A stretch of 64,000 nucleotides of DNA from the NCBI GenBank assembly GCA_032622095.1, contig CP136061.1, positions 12,667,287-12,731,286 on the forward strand, read 5' to 3'. A program made the translations under genes and the position numbers. Shown here in pieces: positions 1-9,723 of the stretch (position 1 is the stretch's first letter; each line of letters starts with the position of its first letter). This DNA comes from Siphonodentalium dalli (Eukaryota; Mollusca; Scaphopoda; Gadilida; Siphonodentaliidae). Below the pieces are notes generated by a model. It had not been told where the DNA came from. It searched no databases and worked only from the letters and a program-made list of their open reading frames with translations.

Positions 1-94
1 GAAGCCATCGTATTTTGAGACGTAGTATTTTGTGAATGTTAACAGATGACAAACCGGAAGTCAAAGGTCACCTGGCACTATTTCCTGTTATTAA
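1..94 (-). repeat. Dispersed repeat, copy shared with 19386-19482
   Basis: The reverse complement of this block matches 19386-19482 over about 95 bp (shared ACAGGAAATAG, CCAGGTGACCTTTGA and TCTGGTTTGTC-like segments). The family is unknown. The copy is directly followed by a family A palindrome. Confidence 0.6.
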
Positions 95-308
95 ACGAAT
101 GCCCTAAGTAATTGACCCCTTAACCACAACAAAATTATGGGTAGCTTTTCAGGATTTAGTCGGAATTATGGCTTGTTGCCATTCATCAGAAAGCTCTCAG
201 TTAGAGCTTTCCGATGAATTGCAACAAGCCATATTTCCGACTAAATACTGAAAAGTTACCCATAATTCTGCTGTGGTTAAGGGGTCGATTACTTAGGGCA
301 TTACTGTA
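95..308. mobile_element. Family A palindromic MITE (pogo/mariner-like)
   Basis: A nearly perfect fold-back about 210 bp long. The right end reads TTAGGGCATTACTG followed by TA. The arms contain TTTAGTCGGAA, GGCTTGTTGCCATTCATC and its complement. This is the first of about 15 copies in the window. TA target and CAGT-type ends point to the Tc1/mariner-pogo group; no transposase is present. Confidence 0.75.
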
Positions 309-373
309 CATGTATGTACAGGAATTTATCAGGTTACTGTTGATTGTTTTGTGCTGACAATTCTTCCTATTCA

Positions 374-1770
374 CTGTTATGTGGGGCTGTACTGTTATGT
401 GGGGCTGTACTGTTATGTGGGGCTGTACTGTTATGTGGGGCTGTACTGTTATGCGGGGCTGTACTGTTATGTGTGGGGCTGTACTGTTATGTGGGGCTGT
501 ACTGTTATGTGGGACTGTTATGTGAGGCTGTACTGTTATGTGGGGCTGTACTGTTATGTGAGGCTGTACTGTTATGTGGGACTGTTATGTGGGGCTGTAC
601 TGTTATGTGGGGCTGTACTGTTATGTGAGGCTGTACTGTTATGTGGGGCTGTACTGTTATGTGGGGCTGTACTGTTATGTGGGGCTGTACTGTTATGTGG
701 GGCTGTACTGTTATGTGGGGCTGTACTGTTATGTGGGGCTGTACTGTTATGTGGGGCTGTACTGTTATGTGAGGCTGTACTGTTATGTGGGGCTATACTG
801 TTATGTGGGGCTGTACTGTTATGTGGGGCTGTACTGTTATGTGGGGCTGTACTGTTATGTGGGGCTGTACTGTTATGTGGGGCTGTACTGTTATGTGGGG
901 CTGTACTGTTATGTGTGGGGCTGTACTGTTATGTGGGGCTGTACTGTCATGTGGGGCTGTACTGTTATGTGAGCTGTACTGTTATGTGAGGCTGTACTGT
1001 TATGTGTGGGGCTGTACTGTTATGTGAGGCTGTACTGTTTTGTGAGGCTGTACTGTTATGTGAGGCTGTACTGTTATGTGTGAGGCTGTACTGTTTTGTG
1101 AGGCTGTACTGTTATGTGAGGCTGTACTGTTTTGTGAGGCTGTACTGTTATGTGGGGCTGTACTGTTATGTGGGGCTGTACTGTTATGTGGGGCTGTACT
1201 GTTATGCGGGGCTGTACTGTTTTGTGAGGCTGTACTGTTATGTGGGGCTGTACTGTTATGTGTGAGGCTGTACTGTTTTGTGAGGCTGTACTGTTATGTG
1301 AGGCTGTACTGTTTTGTGAGGCTGTACTGTTATGTGGGGCATGTGTGAGGCTGTACTGTTTTGTGAGGCTGTACTGTTATGTGAGGCTGTACTGTTTTGT
1401 GAGGCTGTACTGTTATGTGGGGCTGTACTGTTATGTGGGGCTGTACTGTTATGTGGGGCTGTACTGTTATGTGGGGCTGTACTGTTATGCGGGGCTGTAC
1501 TGTTTTGTGAGGCTGTACTGTTATGTGGGGCTGTACTGTTATGTGGGGCTGTACTGTTATGTGGGGCTGTACTGTTATGTGAGGCTGTACTGTTATGTGA
1601 GGCTGTACTGTTTTGTGGGGCTGTACTGTTATGTGAGGCTGTACTGTTATGTGGGGCTGTACTGTTATGTGGGGCTGTACTGTTATGTGGGGCTGTACTG
1701 TTATGTGAGGCTGTACTGTTATGTGAGGCTGTACTGTTTTGTGGGGCTGTACTGTTATGTGGGGCTGTAC
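374..1770. repeat. 18-bp minisatellite, about 77 copies
   Basis: Tandem units of CTGTTATGTGGGGCTGTA with recurring variants (GAGGC for GGGGC, TTTTGTG for TTATGTG, and occasional 2-bp insertions giving TGTGTG). Because 18 is a multiple of three and the unit lacks stops in most frames, long artefactual frames appear on both strands (GLYCYV, GAVLLC, STAPHN and similar). No gene is implied. Confidence 0.97.
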
Positions 1771-2945
1771 TTTTATTTGAAACTCTAGCATTTAGGCCGC
1801 CGAAACAACAGCATGTACTTGCCACAATTAAGTTTCATCCGATTCCAAGTCGTATTCACCGTCTGTAAGTTGTCTTGAAATTGCGCATAGGAGTACACAA
1901 AATATGCTTCTCCAAAACAACAAATTCCTGACTAATTACTGGTTTTAAAATCAAACAATGAAAACAATTACAACCTATATATGTTTAACCCACAGGGAGC
2001 CTCACACTAGACCCCGAAGCCACGACAAATAGTTTTCATGGCTGGCTCAACCGATTTTCGTGGCTGGTTCGCTAGCTAAGCCGGCTCAGTCACGACGTTC
2101 GTGGCTGACGAAATATGGCGGCTCAGCCGGCTGAGATGTTATCATTCAGCGTATTTTCGTTTCCGAAATGTTCCTAATCCCCTGTTACCGGTTATAGACG
2201 CCGTATTTTTTAGCATTTGTGGTGAACCCGTAGAATTCCATACCACACGTGATCTTTTGATGTTGGGCTTTTCCATTATGGCGAAAATTCACGAAGGACT
2301 GGCATGGATATACTATGTAGTTTCCCCATCTAATCGGTATAAGTAGTTACATTGGGACTTCTGTCGTCTTCATACTGCTATCATCACTGCCATCTTGCGA
2401 TATACATGTATGCATGCATCATTGAATGATGAACCCGATAGTAATGATATATAATATTTCAAACTATTTTCTATTCTTATGTGTATATATTGACAAATGC
2501 CAGTGATGTCTGAGACTGGGTGTTGTCGATATAAACAATTTATATATTAACCCTTTCAATACCGAATGGATGCGCCCATTCAGTTATATGAAAGCATGCA
2601 TTGGGATAGTCTATTCCACATTAAGGGGCCAGGTGTTCTGATAATATAACAACCATGCCGTGTCCATATTAGGCAATGCGGTTTAGTTCTTTGCGATTCA
2701 CAGCACAGTTGTGCATGACATATAAGCCCATGCACACGACTCAGCCATTTTACAATTCCGGCGGCGGAGATTTTTAAATGTGGCTGGCGTGAGAAATAAT
2801 ATGGCTGGCGGCGGCTTGTGGCCAATATGGCTGGCGGCGGCGGCGTGCGATGGCGGCTTCGGGCTCTACCTCACACAGATGGAAGCATGCACTATGTAGA
2901 ATTGTCTGCTGCAGTATATGTGACGATCTCTATTGGTTAAATACA
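1771..2945. other. No gene recognised; CG-rich block with GGCGGC repeats
   Basis: From 1995 to about 2875 the sequence is richer in CG than its surroundings, with repeated GGCTGGC, GGCGGC and CCGGCTCAG. AAATATGGCGGC at about 2111 and GCGATGGCGGC at about 2847 resemble YY1-type promoter motifs. Matching inverted ends (TAGA-C/G-CCCGAAGCC near 2009 and its complement near 2850) suggest instead a mobile element of about 860 bp. No coding exon is supported. Confidence 0.35.
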
Positions 2946-2948
2946 TTA

Positions 2949-3081
2949 TACAGTAATTCCCTAAATAATCGACTGAGAGCTTTCCGATGAATGGCAACAA
3001 GCCATATTTCAGACTAAATCCTGAAAAGTTACCAATAATTCTGCTGCGGTTAAGGAGTCGATTATTTAGGGCATTACTGTA
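2949..3081. mobile_element. Family A MITE, internally deleted copy
   Basis: The left end CAGTAATTCCCTAAATAATCG is joined directly to the inner right arm (GAGAGCTTTCCGATG), so most of the left arm is missing. The right end GGGCATTACTG is intact. Confidence 0.75.
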
Positions 3082-3155
3082 TACATGTATGTGGTGTAAA
3101 ATTTTCAACAGAATTTCATATGAGGCATGAAATTTCCAACTATTGAAAATTAGTT

Positions 3156-3200
3156 ACCCCCCCCCAACACCCACACCCTCCCCCACCCCCCCCCACTTGT
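3156..3200. repeat. C-rich simple sequence
   Basis: Runs of 9-10 C broken by A and T. Simple-sequence expansion. Confidence 0.8.
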
Positions 3201-3284
3201 CATTGTGTTCCTGTCGGATAGCAGGCCAGTTAACGAGGCTACTAGCTTTTAATCAGTGAATAAGGAAGTAGATATACCTGGATC

Positions 3285-3461
3285 TACAGTAATGCCCTAA
3301 GTAATCGACCTCTTAACCAAAGCAGAATTATGGGTAACTTTTCAGGATTTAGTCAAAAGCTTTCCAATGAATGGCAACAAGTCATATTTCCAACTAAATC
3401 CTGTAAAGTTACCCATAATTCTGCTCTGGTTAAGAGGTCGATTATTTAGGGCATTACTGTA
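3285..3461. mobile_element. Family A palindromic MITE, short copy
   Basis: Both TA-flanked ends are present; the centre has a deletion of the inner left arm. Confidence 0.8.
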
Positions 3462-4375
3462 CCTGTGGTTCTAAAGCTTCATGCTTGGCTTACTTAGGTG
3501 TTAAAAGTAGGTCAATATGAGGGGAATCCCCAGCCTGGTTATTACAGGTACCTGGGACACCCTGTTATTTTGAATGACTAACAGATCGTGTTTGACATGC
3601 GGTAAGCTGACTCACCTTTATTTCGGTGATAGCCACTAGCTTGTTGACAGTATTGATTTATTTGGTTGGCTATTATACAACCACGGGATGATGTTTTAGT
3701 TAAGGGTGATTATGTTTGTCAACACTCGCTTGTTTATTGTTGTGTTTTTATTTGGAAAATATGCTGATTCAAGGATTTTATCAAATTACTAAATCTGTAT
3801 TGTTTGACATTAATTATTAAACCTTTAGATTTTTTCTCTATATTTGTTTTCTATTATTTATTTTAAAGTCACACACAGTATTTGGACAATTTAAACATGC
3901 CATGAATCTCTACTTTAGCTATGCCCGTATAAATCATATTCCATCAGTACAAAACCTGGGAACTTTTTGATGTTCTGACCAGTTCTTACATGGAACCTTA
4001 TAACATATTAAAAACCAAGGCAGGGGATATTGTTGTTTGTTAATATCTGTTACTGAATAATCTAATTCACATTAAGGTCCCAGCTCAAGATAGCATGCTT
4101 TTTTTGTGACTTTTGTGCGCTGATAATTCGTTCATAAAGTCATTTAAATCGTGCAATTGTCATTTGGGACTTTCACCTACAATGAAGTACATTATTAAGC
4201 AATAGGTAATAACAGAAAATTTCCAACTGATGACAATTCCAATGACAATGTTTACCAAATGTACCGGTATGACAATATTGTTTTTTAAAAATTAACTAGC
4301 AGTTTTTGACTGACCACGGGGAGGGACCAAGATACAAGCTTTCCAAGTGTTGGAAATTTCCAACCTGTCACCCCT
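3462..4375. other. No gene recognised
   Basis: AT-rich sequence. About 45 bp near 3940-3985 (containing CAGTACAAA and CTGGGAACTTTTT) recurs near 52955-53000, so part of it is a dispersed repeat. No open frame with recognisable similarity. Confidence 0.5.
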
Positions 4376-4815
4376 CCATATCAAATCCAGTCATAAGTCG
4401 GGATTTTTTTACCCTGTGCCAATGTATTCCCTTATATATGCGAGTCGACCATAGGTCGCCTCGCATATATAAGAGAATGCATTGGCCTAACAATTTTTTA
4501 CAATTTTAATAATTTTTTCTTGTATTCTTTAACAATTTTATAATTTCACCCATACAGAGCCCCATATAAACATGAGCAGACGACACTCTTCTATATGCTT
4601 CTATATATGTGTGGGGCTCCCTGCAGGGTAATGGATGTTTTTTATTTTATGTCCTAAAAATTGTAAGAAACATTTATTTTAAAAAAATGATAAAAAATTG
4701 TTAGGCCAATGCATTCTCTTATATATGCGAGGCGACCTATGGTCGACTCGCATATATAAGAGAATGCATTGGCACAGGGTAAAAAAATCCCGACTTACGA
4801 CTGGATTTGATATGG
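4376..4815. mobile_element. P6 composite fold-back MITE with two hairpin cassettes
   Basis: Outer inverted ends of about 40 bp (CCATATCAAATCCAGTC... and ...GACTGGATTTGATATGG). Inside are two 67-bp hairpins in opposite orientation (4419-4485 and 4706-4772), an AT-rich spacer, and a central small hairpin with GAGCCCCATAT and GTGTGGGGCTC (4557-4619). A second copy lies at 50619-50985. Confidence 0.8.
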
Positions 4816-5026
4816 CGGGTCACATATACTTGCAGTTTGTTAACTGTCGGGCAATATTAGCTGTTCCTGGTGTCGTTTAGATATTTATTCCTACTTTGAT
4901 ATATATAAATAAAACTAGCTTGCTTTACACTAGCTCATTTTACCTGTGAATGTGGGTAAATTTTACATTATATTACAAGGATAAAAAAAATTCATTTGGC
5001 AAGAGGAAATTTGGGTCCACCCTGCT

Positions 5027-5400
5027 GAGAAAGCCTTAACCTGGAGCTTCCTGAAATTTTGCAAAAACCCTGTGCAAATGCCTTCTCTTTAACATGTACA
5101 GTAATGCCCTAAATAATGGACTCCTTAACCACAGCAGAATTATGGGTAATTTTTTATGATTTAGTCGGAAATATGGCTTGTTGCCATTCATTGGAAAGCT
5201 CTCAGCATAAAAGATCAAGTGCCAGTGTATTCTCTTATACGGGTATATGCGAGTCTCCCATAGGGAGCATCGAAAAAATATAAGAGAATACCTTGGCCTA
5301 ACAATATTTACCTTGCATTCTCTTATTTATGCGAGGCTCCCTATTGGAGACTCGAATATACCCGTATAAGAGAATACACTGGCACTTGATCTTTTATACT
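5027..5400. mobile_element. H-type hairpin element, interrupted by a half family A copy
   Basis: The CCTGGAGCTTCCTGAAATTTTGC left region is seen at 5040. A left half of a family A palindrome sits at 5098-5210. Two degenerate versions of the hairpin cassette (TATTCTCTTATA arms) follow at 5228-5300 and 5317-5385. Confidence 0.6.
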
Positions 5401-5562
5401 GCACCAAAAAAATTTGGGGGGGGGGGGGCGTCTCCAAACCCATGTCAATGGATGGGGACAAATCCCTCTCATACGCTCCCCGGGTCCCCCCAACTCAGAC
5501 CTACTCAGGCAGTCTATATTGGGCTCTCTAAAGGGTTAATACCTTCCGTTCATGATATAACT

Positions 5563-5779
5563 TACAGTAATGCTCTAATTAATCGACTCTATAACCACAG
5601 CAGAATTATGGGTAACTTTTCAGGATTTAGTCGGAAATATGGCTTGTTGCCATTCATCGGAAAGCTCTCGGCGAGAGCTTTCCGATGAATGGCAACAAGC
5701 CATATTTCCGACTAAATCCTGAAAAGTTACCCATAATTCTGATGTGGTTATGGAGTTGATTAATTACAGCATTACTGTA
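5563..5779. mobile_element. Family A palindromic MITE, full copy
   Basis: Complete fold-back of about 215 bp with TA at both edges and a 6-7-nt loop (about 5667-5674). The arms are almost identical. Confidence 0.85.
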
Positions 5780-5885
5780 CATGTATATTATATTGTTATT
5801 ATTTATCGTTTCAGTGAAATGTGCATATTTGACAACGGATGAAATGTACAGGCGACATTTATGATTGAAGTGAGTAAATAGTAAA

Positions 5886-6375
5886 CATGGATATAGTGTC
5901 TGACATTTGCAGAATGAGGTCCCCAGAGGGTGAATTTAGTGATGCTATTCACATAGCGGGCTAGCATCATCAAATTCACCCTCTGGGGACCTCATTCTAC
6001 ATAGCTTCATCTGCTATGGGAGACATAGATTCAGATTGAAGTTCACAAATGGTGAATATTGTGATGTACACCCATTGGGAACCTTGATTATGCAATGTGT
6101 CGTCTGCCAATTTAAGGATATAGAGAAACTAAACTAAAAAAGAAATAGAATCTTTGTGAAGAAAGTTTCTATAGATATTTGATAATAAAGAAACTTTCCC
6201 GAGAAGTTGAGGCCTAAGCAGAATGAGGTCCCAGGAGAGTATCATCAACGAATTCACCATTTGGGGACCTCATTCTGCTTAGGCCTCAAATGCTTTGGGA
6301 GAACTAGGATCGGATTGAAGTTCGCCAGTTGAGGTTAGTGATCTGTGCAGCCCGTTACCTCGATTATGCATTTTA
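5886..6375. mobile_element. Family C element, degraded
   Basis: The left end ATATAGTGTCTGACATTTGC is followed by GAATGAGGTCCCCAGAGGGTG hairpin arms (about 5910-6000), the internal ATTGTGATGTACACCCATTGG segment, AAACTAAACTAAAAAAGAAA, and a second hairpin at 6226-6285. The right end is not clear. Confidence 0.65.
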
Positions 6376-6660
6376 TTATATGCTTCCCCATTAAATTGTG
6401 GCGTAGAGCGTTATATCCATCGACTGGACCGAGGCAATGGATAATAGATAACACTGACACCGACCGAGACGATGGATAACACACTTCCGGTTTATATGCT
6501 CGATATTTGTCATTCAGTGGTGAGCAAATCAATTGATGGAATGTAAACAAAATGCAAATGTCGAAGCTTTCTAATAATTTGAAGTGAACTGTATGACAAA
6601 ACTAGCAGTTTTGGGGGGATTGTATAACGTAGCGCATATAATAAAAAGAACACATACAGG

Positions 6661-6850
6661 TTCATGGTTACAAGGAAATACAGAATGTCCCCCTCGCAGC
6701 TTTCAGCCGCTCGTGGAAATTCTGTATTTCCTTGTAGCCACTCATGAGATAATCTTGCCTTATCTGGGTATTCTATTTATCTTCTGTAAATTAGGGGATA
6801 TAGAAACTGAACAGAAGGGAAAAATTAACTAAAAATAATGACTTGAGCAT
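6661..6850. repeat. Fold-back (6661-6748) fused to a family C internal segment
   Basis: GGTTACAAGGAAATACAGAAT is mirrored by ATTCTGTATTTCCTTGTAGCC about 40 bp later. It runs straight into a family C interior segment (TTAGGGGATATAGAAACTGA, GAAGGGAAAAA). Confidence 0.6.
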
Positions 6851-6873
6851 CCTTAAATGATGCATTTTCTTAT

Positions 6874-7114
6874 ATAGTAATGCCCTAAATAATCGACTCC
6901 TTAACCACAGCAGAATTATGGGTAATTTTTCAGGATTTAGTAAGAAATATGGCTTGTTGCCATTCATCGGAAAGCTCTCAGTTAGAGCTTTCCGATGAAT
7001 GCTCAGTGAGAGCTTTCCGATGAATGGCAACAAGCCATATTTCCGACTAAATCCTGAAAAATTACTAATAATTCTGCTGTGGTTAAGGAGTCGATTATTT
7101 AGGGCATTACTGTA
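6874..7114. mobile_element. Family A palindromic MITE with duplicated centre
   Basis: Full arms and TA-flanked ends. The centre carries an extra AGAGCTTTCCGATGAATG block, making this copy about 25 bp longer than others. Confidence 0.85.
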
Positions 7115-7159
7115 TCTATACATAATATTGAGGTTCGAATGATAGCCCCATTTAATCTA

Positions 7160-9167
7160 TTAACCTATGATCTCTGTAATTTACAGGCTGACTTAGCCGG
7201 GGGTTCTATTAATCTCTGTAATTTACAGGCTGACTTAGCCGGGGGTTCTATTAATCTCTGTAATTTACAGGCTGACTTAGCCGGGGGTTCTATTAATCTA
7301 TGATCTTTGTAATTTACAGGCTGAGTTAGCCGGGGGTTCTATTAACCTATGATCTTTGTAATTTACAGGCTGAGTTAGCCGGGGGTTCTATTAACCTATG
7401 ATCTTTGTAATTTACAGACTGACTTAGCCGGGGGTTCTATTAACCTATGATCTTTGTAATTTACAGGCTGAGTTAGCCGGGGGTTCTATTAACCTATGAT
7501 CTTTGTAATTTACAGACTGACTTAGCCGGGGGTTCTATTAACCTATGATCTTTGTAATTTACAGGCTGACTTAGTCGGGGGTTCTATTAACCTATGATCT
7601 TTGTAATTTACAGGCTGAGTTAGCCGGGGGTTCTATTAATCTATGATCTTTGTAATATACAGGCTGAGTTAGCCGGGGGTTCTATTAATCTATGATCTCT
7701 GTAATTTACAGGCTGACTTAGCCGGGGGTTCTATTAATCTATGATCTCTGTAATATACAGGCTGACTTAGCCGGGGGTTCTATTAATCTATGATCTCTGT
7801 AATATACAGGCTGACTTAGCCGGGGGTTCTATTAATCTTTGTAATATACAGGCTGACTTAGCCGGGGGTTCTATTAACCTATGATCTTTGTAATTTACAG
7901 GCTGAGTTAGCCGGGGGTTCTATTAACCTATGATCTTTGTAATTTACAGGCTGAGTTAGCCGGGGGTTCTATTAACCTATGATCTTTGTAATTTACAGGC
8001 TGACTTAGCCGGGGGTTCTATTAACCTATGATCTCTGTAATATACAGGCTGACTTAGCCGGGGGTTCTATTAACCTATGATCTCTGTAATATACAGGCTG
8101 ACTTAGCCGGGGGTTCTATTAATCTATGATCTCTGTAATTTACAGGCTGACTTAGCCGGGGGTTCTATTAATCTCTGTAATTTACAGGCTGACTTAGCCG
8201 GGGGTTCTATTAACCTATGATCTCTGTAATTTACAGGCTGACTTAGCCGGGGGTTCTATTAATCTTTTTAATATACAGGCTGACTTAGCCGGGGGTTCTA
8301 TTAATCTATGATCTCTGTAATATACAGTCTGACTTAGCCGGGGGTTCTATTAATCTATGATCTCTGTAATTACAGGCTGACTTAGCCGAGGGTTCTATTA
8401 ACCTATGATCTCTGTAATTTACAGGCTGACTTAGCCGGGGGTTCTATTAATCTATGTAATTTACAGGCTGACTTAGCCGGGGGTTCTATTAATCTATGAT
8501 CTCTGTAATATACAGGCTGACTTAGCCGGGGGTTCTATTAATCTATGTAATTTACAGGCTGACTTAGCCGGGGGTTCTATTAATCTATGATCTCTGTAAT
8601 TTACAGGCTGACTTAGCCGGGGTTCTATTAATCTATGATCTCTGTAATTACAGGCTGACTTAGCCGGGGGTTCTATTAATCTATGATCTCTGTAATATAC
8701 AGGCTGACTTAGCCGGGGGTTCTATTAATCTATGATCTCTGTAATATACAGGCTGAGTTAGCCGGGGGTTCTATTAATCTATGATCTCTGTAATATACAG
8801 GCTGACTTTGCCGGGGGTTCTATTAATCTATTAATCTCTGTAATTTACAGGCTGACTTAGCCGGGGGTTCTATTAATCTATGATCTCTGTAATTTACAGG
8901 CTGACTTAGCCGGGGGTTCTATTAATCTATGATCTCTGTAATATACAGGCCGACTTAGCCGGGGGTTCTATTAATCTATGATCTCTGTAATATACAGGCT
9001 GACTTAGCCGGGGGTTCTATTAATCTATGATCTCTGTAATATACAGGCTGACTTAGCCGGGGGTTCTATTAATCTATGATCTCTGTAATTTACAGGCTGA
9101 CTTAGCCGGGGGTTCTATTAATCTATGATCTCTGTAATTTACAGGCTGACTTAGCCGGGGGTTCTAC
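7160..9167 (+). repeat. 42-49-bp minisatellite resembling the TAB2 exon 1 splice acceptor, over 40 copies
   Basis: The unit is GGCTGACTTAGCCGGGGGTT CTATTAATCTATGATCTCTG TAATTTACA, with some copies lacking 7 bp (ATGATCT). Each unit repeats an acceptor-like AATTTACAG followed by GCTGACTTAGCCGGGGGTTC, which is exactly the sequence leading into the TAB2 start codon at 9586-9606. Variants (TATACAG for TTACAG, GAGTTAG for GACTTAG, TCTTTG for TCTCTG) are clustered, as in local unit turnover. Confidence 0.95.
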
Positions 9168-9464
9168 AATATCTTCGGTCTGTCTCAATAGAACCATACA
9201 AATATGGATATCATTGGAACCGGCTCCTTGACCACATTGTGATAGTTACAGTTATGCCCTGTGCCAATGCATTCTCTTATATATGCGAGTCGACCATAGG
9301 TCGCCTCGCATATATAAGAGAATGCATTGGCCTAAAAAAAATCTTTATAATTTTTAATGTGTTAAGCCAATGCATTCTCTTATATATGCGAGGCGACCTA
9401 TGGTCGACTCGCATATATAAGAGAATGCATTGGCACAGGGCCGTTCTGTTGGGTAAAGGGTTAA
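9168..9464. mobile_element. Family B TTAA MITE, left end missing, inside the array
   Basis: Starts at the internal ATATCTTCGGTCTG segment and carries both hairpins (9264-9330, 9367-9433). It ends with TCTGTTGGGTAAAGGGTTAA at 9445-9464. The terminal TTAA merges into a repeat unit (TTAATCTATGATCTC). The first about 60 bp seen in full copies (TTAACCCTTTACCCAACA...) are absent. Confidence 0.85.
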
Positions 9465-9609
9465 TCTATGATCTCTGTAATTTACAGGCTGACTTAGCCG
9501 GGGGTTCTATTAACCTATGATCTATGTAATTTACAGGCTGACTTAGCCGGGGGTTCTATTAATCTATGATCTATGTAATTTACAGGCTGACTTAGCCGGG
9601 GGTTCTACA
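9461..9609 (+). repeat. Last three units of the exon-acceptor minisatellite
   Basis: The array resumes after the MITE. The last unit's AATTTACAG is the acceptor assigned to TAB2 coding exon 1. These units carry ATCTATG in place of ATCTCTG. Confidence 0.9.
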
Positions 9610-9723
9610 ATGGAGAGTGATACAACAAACAGTACAACAAATAGGAATCCTAGATTATTTCATATTCTGAAGGAAAAGTTCCCGGAAATCCCCGACGAAA
9701 TCATCTGGAATAAGATGGAACTG
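9586..9723 (+). CDS. TAB2: TAB2 coding exon 1: 5' leader end and first part of CUE domain
   Basis: The acceptor AATTTACAG ends at 9585. The exon carries a 24-nt leader (9586-9609), then ATG at 9610 with A at -3 and G at +4. It encodes residues 1-38 and ends in phase 0 before donor GTAAGT at 9724. The segment LFHILKEKFPEIP matches the first CUE helix and its FP motif; vertebrate TAB2 has a very similar FPEVP at the same distance from its start, which supports this ATG. The leader and acceptor are the last copy of the 42-49-bp array upstream, so true use of this acceptor over its neighbours needs RNA evidence. Confidence 0.93.

Noticed and set aside
344-1868. Long frames of Cys/Tyr/Val and STAPHN repeats on both strands
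   Set aside because: They are translations of an 18-bp minisatellite without stops; no start context, splice sites or protein similarity.
7160-9167. CRISPR-like regular repeat
   Set aside because: Units are contiguous without unique spacers, in a eukaryotic gene.
9239-9520. Conserved short frame CANAFSYICESTIGRLAYI / QCILLYMRGDLWSTRIYK found many times
   Set aside because: It is the translation of the palindromic cassette in families B, P2, H and P6; conservation is at DNA level and both strands read alike.
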